A DNA stretch of 64,000 nt, taken from a virus. Position numbers and translations under genes: made by a program. Under the pieces are notes generated by a model that worked only from the letters and a program-made list of their open reading frames with translations, searched no databases and was not told the origin of the DNA. Below, one piece after another: positions 58,443 to 64,000 of the stretch. The stretch lies in IMG/VR virus record IMGVR_UViG_3300020187_000009, positions 1 through 64,000 of that record; one strand, written 5' to 3'. Positions within the stretch are counted from its first letter, which is position 1; each line of letters starts with the position of its first letter.

Positions 58443-59927
58443 ATGTCGACTAGAATATTATCATATCAAGATTTTGTGATTAACGAAGCTAAAAAAGCAA
58501 GTAAATCTCAAGACAAGCCCAAAGTAGTTTTACTTTCAAATATAAATACAGAGTCAAAATCGGTTCCTGGTATTATTGCTGAATGTAAAAAGCAAGGAAT
58601 TCAGATTGCCGTAATTAGCGTCGATTCAGTTCAATTAGATCTTAACAAAGACAAAGAGTCATTTACTATTTCTGATGATAAATCTAAAATGAAAATATCT
58701 TCTGAAGATACTGTTATTTTAACAAGGAGAGGAATAGTTAAAAGTACGTATACTAGAGATATTGTTGAACAATTAGAGTTGGCTAATTTCTTTGTTGTCA
58801 ACACTCTTGATTCAGTAATGACATGTGAAAACAAGTACACCACTTCTAAAATATTAGCAGACGCTGGAATTCCAATTCCTAAAATGTCACTCATAGATAA
58901 CGAAGAATCTTTAGATAGTGCAGTTGCTGCAATAGGTGGTAAATTCCCACTAGTTCTTAAAATGCTATCAGGATCCCAAGGTATTGGTGTTTCTATTGTT
59001 GATTCATCAACATCTTTAAAATCGGTAATTCAGACAATATGGAAAGCTAATCCTAGTGTTGAACTACTTATTCAAGAAAAAATAGAAACAGAATACGATC
59101 TAAGAATTCATGTATTGACTCGTAGATTTAACTCTCCAGTTCCGTCAGAAACTGATTCAGTTCTATTAGGTTACATGAGAAGAAATAAAGTTGGAGATGA
59201 TTTTAGAACTAATTATACACTAGGAGGAACTGTTGAAAAAACTGAGCTAACACCCGAACAAAAACAAATTGCAATTGAAAGCGCTAAAGCTATTGGATGT
59301 AACTGGTGTGGCGTTGATATTATAGTAGACGCAAAGACTGGTAAAAACTACGTGCTTGAGGTTAATGCATCTCCTGGAACGGAAGGTCTTAAAAAAGCTA
59401 CCGGAGTAGATGTAGTAAAGGATGTTATTGATTTTCTTGCAGATAAAGAAAATTGGATAAGATCTAGAAAAACTGTAGGATTTAGAGAAGCCGTAGGTAT
59501 TAAGGGTATCGGAGATATAGTAGCAAAATTCGATACTGGTAATGGAGGAGCAGCAAACACTCTAACTTATGATAAGATCGATATATCCAAAGATAAAAAA
59601 TCAGTCAAATGGGAACTTGGAGATAAGAAATTCGAAAATGATATTATTGGATTCTCTGAACCAGAGGTTGGAGAAGATACCCATAGAAGACCTATTATTG
59701 AATTAGATATTACATTTTCTGGTAAAACTTATAACGACGTCTATGTTTGTCTAGGAGATAGGACTGATAAATCAACTCCTATCCTAATAAATCGTAAATT
59801 TATGGAAAGAATAGGATGTTCGGTTAATCCATTTAAAACATTTATGGCAACTTCATTTGACAGCGAGTATCTACCAGTTGAATCAAAGGGAGATAATCAT
59901 GGAGGCATAATATTTGAAAAGGATTAA
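58443..59927 (+). CDS. Capsid-targeted RimK-like ATP-grasp ligase with retropepsin-like C-terminal domain
   Basis: 494 residues in three parts. Residues 1-16, MSTRILSYQDFVINEA, are a capsid-targeting leader (YQDFVINE/A, like T4 KTYQEFIAE/A). Residues about 25-335 are a RimK-type ATP-grasp ligase: VILTRRGIV, ENKYTTSKILADAGIPIPKM, FPLVLKMLSGSQGIGV, CGVDIIVD and YVLEVNASPGTEGL. Residues about 345-480 look like the RimK-associated aspartic-protease-like domain (AKFDTGNGG..., then HRRPIIELDITFSGKTY). RimK adds glutamate to ribosomal protein S6; cyanophages carry related ligases. With the leader, this enzyme may be carried in the head and injected. A GTAGG-rich RNA locus lies upstream. Confidence 0.88.
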   Translation: MSTRILSYQDFVINEAKKASKSQDKPKVVLLSNINTESKSVPGIIAECKKQGIQIAVISVDSVQLDLNKDKESFTISDDKSKMKISSEDTVILTRRGIVKSTYTRDIVEQLELANFFVVNTLDSVMTCENKYTTSKILADAGIPIPKMSLIDNEESLDSAVAAIGGKFPLVLKMLSGSQGIGVSIVDSSTSLKSVIQTIWKANPSVELLIQEKIETEYDLRIHVLTRRFNSPVPSETDSVLLGYMRRNKVGDDFRTNYTLGGTVEKTELTPEQKQIAIESAKAIGCNWCGVDIIVDAKTGKNYVLEVNASPGTEGLKKATGVDVVKDVIDFLADKENWIRSRKTVGFREAVGIKGIGDIVAKFDTGNGGAANTLTYDKIDISKDKKSVKWELGDKKFENDIIGFSEPEVGEDTHRRPIIELDITFSGKTYNDVYVCLGDRTDKSTPILINRKFMERIGCSVNPFKTFMATSFDSEYLPVESKGDNHGGIIFEKD

Positions 59928-59947
59928 ATTATATACATTAAATATTT

Positions 59948-59974
59948 AAACCCGAACTAGATTCGGGTTTTTTT
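59948..59974 (+). terminator. Rho-independent terminator
   Basis: AACCCGAA / TTCGGGTT around CTAGA, then a T run. Confidence 0.9.
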
Positions 59975-59980
59975 ATGTGA

Positions 59981-60060
59981 AATTGTTAATAACTTTTTGA
60001 AAATAAATCACCGAAAGTTTTCCCGATTCATTTTAAATGATTATATTTATACTATAATTA
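59981..60060 (+). promoter_or_regulatory. Early-type promoter element, 80-base copy
   Basis: Fourth close copy of the 80-base element, right after a terminator and 13 bases before the DNA ligase start. Confidence 0.78.
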
Positions 60061-60073
60061 AAAATAAAACAAA

Positions 60074-61363
60074 ATGACAGACTTACAATTAATTTATGAT
60101 TTCGTTGAACAATCAAACACAACTAACTCAAACACAGACAAGCTTGATGTATTAAAGACGTACACCCAGTATGATAGCGTTAAGAAGGCTCTTCTATATA
60201 CTTATGATACTTATAAGCAATATGGAGTAACTTCTAAGAACTGTAAAAAGAATTCAGATCTTATGGGTCATCCAAATACTTATGGAGATTTCTTCGGTTT
60301 ATTAGATGACTTAAATAATAGAGTTTGTACAGGACATGCTGCAATTGCAAACGTCAATAGATTTGTACAAGAGAACTATGTATACGCAGATCTTATTTGG
60401 AATATTATTGATAGAAACCTAAAGACACGTTCTACGACTTCTATGATTAACAAAGTAGTTCCAGGGTTAATTCCAACGTTTGACGTAGCGTTAGCAAACA
60501 CATATAACGAAAAAACCTCAAAGAAAGTAGATTGGAATGATAACTGGTACGTTAGCCGCAAATTAGATGGTGTTCGTTGTTTAACAATAATTGACGAGAT
60601 TGGAAATGTTAATTTCTTTAGTAGAGCTGGAAAGCCGTTCTTAACATTAGATTCTTTAAAGCCTTCTATTCAGAAATTAGGACTTACAAATATGGTTATT
60701 GATGGAGAGATTTGTATGACTGATAAAGATGGAAACGAAGATTTTCAAGGAATTATTAAAGAGATCAAGAGAAAAGATCACACAATCGAAAATCCTGTAT
60801 ATTTTATGTTTGATCTATTAACATTAACAGAGTTTAACGAAGAAGTATCTACATCACTTCTAAGTGAAAGACTAGAATCTCTTAAATCTATATCATTAGA
60901 CAATAAATTTATCAAGGTATTAGACCAGAGAATAGGAAGCGATGATCTACTAGAAGATATGATGGAGATCTCTAAGAACGAGGGTTGGGAAGGACTAATG
61001 TTACGCAAAGATGATACCTATCAAGGAAAACGTTCTAATGATATTCTTAAAGTTAAGAAATTCTTTGATGACGAATACGTTGTTGTAGATCTTGAAAACG
61101 CAGTAAATAGAGTTATTGTAGAAGGAAAAGAGGTTGATGAGTTAATGCTCAAAAATGTTGTGGTTGAACATAAAGGAAACAGGGTTCAAGTTGGCTCTGG
61201 ATTTTCTCACGAACAAAAAAGATACTTCTTTGAAAACCCTGATCAAATCTTAGGAAAAACAATAACAGTGCAGTACTTCGAAACCACAAAGAACGATAAA
61301 GGAGAAGAATCGTTAAGATTTCCAGTAATGAAAGGAATTTACGAAGGAGAAAGGACATTTTAA
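60074..61363 (+). CDS. 30: ATP-dependent DNA ligase (gp30-like)
   Basis: 429 residues; T4 gp30 is 487. Nucleotidyltransferase motifs are intact: motif I SRKLDGVR near 161-168 with the adenylated Lys, motif III YFMFDLLTL near 242, motif IV EGLMLRKDD near 306 and motif V LKVKKFFDDEY near 326; an OB-fold C-terminus ends KGIYEGERTF. It seals nicks in replication and repair. It has an early-type promoter element. Confidence 0.95.
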   Translation: MTDLQLIYDFVEQSNTTNSNTDKLDVLKTYTQYDSVKKALLYTYDTYKQYGVTSKNCKKNSDLMGHPNTYGDFFGLLDDLNNRVCTGHAAIANVNRFVQENYVYADLIWNIIDRNLKTRSTTSMINKVVPGLIPTFDVALANTYNEKTSKKVDWNDNWYVSRKLDGVRCLTIIDEIGNVNFFSRAGKPFLTLDSLKPSIQKLGLTNMVIDGEICMTDKDGNEDFQGIIKEIKRKDHTIENPVYFMFDLLTLTEFNEEVSTSLLSERLESLKSISLDNKFIKVLDQRIGSDDLLEDMMEISKNEGWEGLMLRKDDTYQGKRSNDILKVKKFFDDEYVVVDLENAVNRVIVEGKEVDELMLKNVVVEHKGNRVQVGSGFSHEQKRYFFENPDQILGKTITVQYFETTKNDKGEESLRFPVMKGIYEGERTF

Positions 61364-61367
61364 ACAG

Positions 61368-61376
61368 AATATATAA
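61368..61376 (+). promoter_or_regulatory. Late-type promoter variant (AATATATAA)
   Basis: Ends 18 bases before the leader-bearing gene at 61395, consistent with late expression of a packaged enzyme. Confidence 0.45.
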
Positions 61377-61394
61377 TTAAATAACATTATTGAC

Positions 61395-62549
61395 ATGAAG
61401 ATAAAAACATATACAGAATTTAAGTTGCTAACTGAAGCACAGAGTACACTTAAGCTCAACGTGCCGTCTGATGTTATTGACCTACATAAACTATTTAAAG
61501 AGAACGGCAAAGAGCTCTATATTGTAGGAGGTGCAGTTCGTGATGCGATACTTGGTAAAAAGCCAAAGGATTTTGACTTAGCAACTGATGCTTTTCCAGA
61601 AGAGGTTGTTAAAATAGTAACAGCTGCTGGATACTCAACAATTGGAGAAGTTGGGCAGCAATTTGGAGTCGTTATCGTACAGATTCCTTCAGATAGAAAT
61701 GGAGTTGAGATCGCAACCTTTCGCGAGGATATCGGAAGTGGCAGACGACCTGAAGGTGTAAATTACTCAACAATAGATAAAGACGTTCTCAGAAGAGACC
61801 TAACAATTAATGCTCTTTTCTATGATATTAGTAAGGGTGAAGTTATAGATCTAGTAGGTGGTTTAAGAGATATTCAAGATCAAAAGATTAGAACTGTTGG
61901 AATCGCCGCAGAAAGATTTGCTGAGGATCCATTAAGAAAGTTAAGAGCCCTTCGATTTGCGGGTAAAACAGGATCAAGGCTTGAGAAAGAAACTGCAGAT
62001 GCTATTTTAACCGATAATAATTTAGAGGGTGTTAGTCCTGAGAGAATTAGAGATGAGTTTAAAAAATCAATTGAATCCGCAAAGAAGACAAAAGACTACC
62101 TAAAAATGGTAAGCGAGTTTAACCTCTGGCCAGTAATGTTTCCTAATCTACAAGTTAGCGAGAATTTTATAGAGTCAAGCCTATGGTTAGTACAGTTAGC
62201 AACAATATTTGGTAACAACGACCGTGAGTTGATTAAAAAAGAGATGAATCGAATGACTTTCTCTAGTGATGAAGTAAATTGCGTCATATTCTTAAAAAGT
62301 CTATTAACATTTAAACCTGAAGGAGTTTTTGATTTATACAAAGAATTCGAAAGAACGGTATTGGATAAAAACAACATTATTGTATTCTCAAAGATAAATA
62401 GATTAGATCTTAAGCTAATAAGAGCATTCTTAAAATACAAACCAAGTACTGACGGAAACAAGGTAATAAAAGAGTTTGGTGTAAAAGGTCCTCAAATAGC
62501 ACAAAAAATTAAAGAAATAGAAACAAAAATTTTTAAACAATCAATATGA
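61395..62549 (+). CDS. Capsid-targeted CCA-adding enzyme/poly(A) polymerase-type nucleotidyltransferase
   Basis: 384 residues. The first 16, MKIKTYTEFKLLTEAQ, form a capsid-targeting leader very like T4 IPIII (KTYQEFIAEA). The catalytic domain follows: GGAVRDAILGKKPKDFDLAT near 46-65 (with the DxD metal site), then RRDLTINALFYD near 136 and FAEDPLRKLRALRFA near 175, the class II nucleotidyltransferase signature shared by CCA-adding enzymes and bacterial poly(A) polymerases. The C-terminal part is helical. It could repair or alter tRNA 3' ends or tail RNA. The leader and a late-type signal suggest a virion-borne enzyme. Confidence 0.9.
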   Translation: MKIKTYTEFKLLTEAQSTLKLNVPSDVIDLHKLFKENGKELYIVGGAVRDAILGKKPKDFDLATDAFPEEVVKIVTAAGYSTIGEVGQQFGVVIVQIPSDRNGVEIATFREDIGSGRRPEGVNYSTIDKDVLRRDLTINALFYDISKGEVIDLVGGLRDIQDQKIRTVGIAAERFAEDPLRKLRALRFAGKTGSRLEKETADAILTDNNLEGVSPERIRDEFKKSIESAKKTKDYLKMVSEFNLWPVMFPNLQVSENFIESSLWLVQLATIFGNNDRELIKKEMNRMTFSSDEVNCVIFLKSLLTFKPEGVFDLYKEFERTVLDKNNIIVFSKINRLDLKLIRAFLKYKPSTDGNKVIKEFGVKGPQIAQKIKEIETKIFKQSI

Positions 62550-62612
62550 CGTGGAAGTTTATTAGGTGCATATTCTAGAACAACTACAGGAAATGGCAAG
62601 GCACATGCTTCT

Positions 62613-62825
62613 ATGATAGAATCTACTAAAGGAACTACAAAACCGAGAAGAGTTATTAGAACTAATACTACACCAATTAATAACAATACCACAAAACCGA
62701 GAAGAGTTATTAGAGAGAATCTGGTAGTTCCTGTGATTAGAAACAATAATGGAAATAGTAATATAAGACCTACTAATACAACACCTGTAAGATCGACGCG
62801 ATCAAGAAAAAACAACGATATATAA
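62613..62825 (+). CDS. Basic low-complexity peptide with a short repeat
   Basis: 70 residues from an ATG at 62613. The frame is open upstream to about 62550 without a start codon. It contains two copies of TTKPRRVIR and many Asn/Thr, ending RSTRSRKNNDI; pI would be very high. It may be a DNA-binding internal peptide or a decayed gene. The stop codon lies within the GATATATAA signal of the next gene. Confidence 0.45.
   Translation: MIESTKGTTKPRRVIRTNTTPINNNTTKPRRVIRENLVVPVIRNNNGNSNIRPTNTTPVRSTRSRKNNDI
62639..62722 (+). repeat. Direct repeat of about 27 bases in the basic peptide gene
   Basis: ACAAAACCGAGAAGAGTTAT then TAGA occurs at 62639 and again at 62691, encoding TKPRRVIR each time. Confidence 0.75.
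62817..62825 (+). promoter_or_regulatory. GATATATAA signal three bases before a start codon
   Basis: Exact match ending three bases before the ATG at 62829; like the one at 23935, it would give a leaderless message if used. Confidence 0.3.
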
Positions 62826-62828
62826 ACC

Positions 62829-63584
62829 ATGAAGCACATTAAACTATTTGAACAATTTACAAACAAAGCTAAATCAATAAATGAAGAAGCTGGATCATAT
62901 AAACCGGGAAACATATCAATACCCGATACATATGATATTAAATGGACTACTACTGATTTAGACCTAGGTGAAGGAATCTTCGCTAAGAAATATGACTTTG
63001 AGTTTGAAATGACAATGGAAGATTCCGCTGTTTTTGGCGAGAAAATTAAACAAACCGTTGTTATGTCTATGTCAGATGATTCTACTGGAGTTTTTGCTTT
63101 AGGAGATGATGTTGAAAAGTTTTCTGGTATCCCAGAAGAAGAAGTTAAAAAGGATGTTGCTGCAGGAAAAGAATCTGAAAACGATGCCATAATTTATGGA
63201 TTAGTTAATATAATGAATGGAGGTAAAGATCAGTACTTTTGGACAAACGGTACAAGATTAAGTGGCGCTGCAAAAAACGTAAGTTCTATGTCCGCTGTAA
63301 TTGAACAAATTGCTCATGAAGTAGGAGTTACTCTTACTCGTCTAATTCTAGTAAAGACAATTGCACAGAAACTAAAGATCGATATTACAAATGAAGATTG
63401 GGTAACACATGATTATGGGTCTGGTGAATATATGTGGCCGGCAGTAGGCGATACTAAAGATGATAAAAATCCTATTGTCATGATCGACCAAGAGACATTT
63501 GCTACTGCGGGATCTGCTATGATATCTATGCTTACAGATGGTTTCTTTGAAATGGCATCTAACTATTTACCAGATTTAAAATAA
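62829..63584 (+). CDS. Capsid-targeted protein (MKHIKLFEQFTNK leader)
   Basis: 251 residues. Leader MKHIKLFEQFTNKAKSINEEAG; here the Glu site is shifted to SINEE/A near 20, because residue 13 is Lys. The mature part is acidic mixed alpha/beta: TTDLDLGEGIFAKKYDFEF, then TVVMSMSDDSTGVFALGD and VSSMSAVIEQIAHEVGVT. A lone HE pair (AHEVG) lacks the rest of a zinc protease motif. Function unknown; expected inside the head. Confidence 0.72.
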   Translation: MKHIKLFEQFTNKAKSINEEAGSYKPGNISIPDTYDIKWTTTDLDLGEGIFAKKYDFEFEMTMEDSAVFGEKIKQTVVMSMSDDSTGVFALGDDVEKFSGIPEEEVKKDVAAGKESENDAIIYGLVNIMNGGKDQYFWTNGTRLSGAAKNVSSMSAVIEQIAHEVGVTLTRLILVKTIAQKLKIDITNEDWVTHDYGSGEYMWPAVGDTKDDKNPIVMIDQETFATAGSAMISMLTDGFFEMASNYLPDLK

Positions 63585-63592
63585 AAAGTTAT

Positions 63593-63958
63593 TTGATTAA
63601 ATATTCAACAAGACTCGTTTTCATTCTAAGGAATGTAGTTATTAAGATTCCAGTAAGTAGAAAAGGATATTTACAAGGACTTAATGAAAAGAAGATTTGG
63701 GATAAGTACCGCGATACTATCTCTTTGGCGGAGCTAAAATGGGCGTGGATGGGTATCGTTTGTCAGAAAAGATATAATACAGTCTCATCAATACCAAATA
63801 ATGTGGTTATTCGTATCAAGGAATTGATTCCCGAGTTTGGTTTTAATAACTGCGATCTTCATAATCCTGAGAACTGGGGAATAGATGGTAAGACATATAT
63901 CCTACTTGATTATGGAGTGACTGCATATATTGCAAGCTTATATAAACAAGAAAACTAA
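63593..63958 (+). CDS. Small kinase-like protein
   Basis: 121 residues from a TTG start eight bases after the preceding gene. It shows a shrunken protein-kinase pattern: NVVIKIPVSRKGY near 14 (beta-3 VxIK), NNCDLHNPENWGI near 85 (catalytic loop D-x-x-x-x-N) and YILLDYGVTAYI near 102 (DFG-like). The chain is far too short for a normal kinase, so either it is a minimal kinase-like fold or a pseudo-kinase. Other in-frame starts are lacking near the N-terminus. Moderately supported as a gene; the kinase link is inference. Confidence 0.6.
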   Translation: MIKYSTRLVFILRNVVIKIPVSRKGYLQGLNEKKIWDKYRDTISLAELKWAWMGIVCQKRYNTVSSIPNNVVIRIKELIPEFGFNNCDLHNPENWGIDGKTYILLDYGVTAYIASLYKQEN

Positions 63959-64000
63959 ATGTGTTATGCGTAGAGTATAGAAATGGCGAGTTCAGTATTC

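Noticed and set aside
62492-63190. 232-residue minus-strand frame
   Set aside because: Opposite three supported + strand genes including a leader-bearing one; composition is Ser/Leu/Phe-rich as expected for an antisense frame of acidic helical proteins.
63300-63345. Zinc metalloprotease motif in the 62829 product
   Set aside because: Only HEVG is present; the second His of HExxH is replaced by Thr.
1-64000. CRISPR array or insertion sequence
   Set aside because: No regularly spaced direct repeats with unique spacers and no transposase-like or homing-endonuclease-like product were seen.
63983-64000. Start of a further gene (ATGGCGAGTTCAGTATTC)
   Set aside because: Only six codons lie in the window, so it cannot be supported, although the position after the kinase-like gene is plausible.

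Overview
The window looks like part of the genome of a T4-like contractile-tailed phage (myovirus) that infects a member of the Bacteroidota, probably a flavobacterium. Phage identity rests on a near-complete T4-type core: split family B DNA polymerase, sliding clamp, clamp loader, UvsX, gp41 helicase, gp46/gp47, RNase H, DNA ligase, gp55-type late sigma, gp4, portal, prohead protease, major capsid protein, both terminase subunits, tail sheath, tail tube, a gp26-type hub protein and a tape measure. The host guess rests on three things: starts preceded by A-rich leaders rather than GGAGG, an AT-rich genome, and a secreted protein at 49498-49821 built like a type IX secretion (T9SS) type B sorting domain, a system confined to Bacteroidota. 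Almost every gene is on the + strand; the one supported exception is 30817-31326. Layout: 3-5215 a nucleotidyltransferase-like pair and capsid-targeted polyproteins; 5338-18628 DNA replication, nucleotide metabolism and recombination, with the polymerase split around nrdB/nrdA and the clamp; 18665-30814 head module (gp55, gp4, portal, core protein, protease-scaffold fusion, major capsid) plus a glycosyltransferase; 31389-35086 clamp loader and RNase H; 35107-48479 terminase, tail sheath, tube, hub, tape measure; 48511-56292 accessory early-type genes (T9SS-like protein, phosphoesterases, DnaQ-like exonuclease, Fpg/Nei glycosylase, guanylate kinase, ECF-type sigma factor); 56442-57492 small capsid-targeted proteins; 57493-58442 a gene-free stretch with structured RNA; 58443-63958 RimK-like ligase, DNA ligase, CCA/poly(A)-type nucleotidyltransferase and others. 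Two themes run through the window. First, at least twelve proteins begin with, or contain, a short leader of the type FxxFhxE (best form MKHIKLFEQFINE). It closely resembles the T4 internal-protein capsid targeting sequence cut by the gp21 prohead protease, and the window encodes that protease. The inference is a large set of proteins loaded into the head and probably injected, some of them enzymes. Second, intergenic DNA shows three repeated promoter-like signals: an 80-base element in front of five early-type genes, a two-part GAAACAA / ATATAAC signal with a near-constant 14-base gap in front of replication genes, the gp55 gene and an RNA locus, and GATATATAA about 20 bases before most structural genes. 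The phage has two sigma-like factors (gp55 type and ECF type) that could read the last two.
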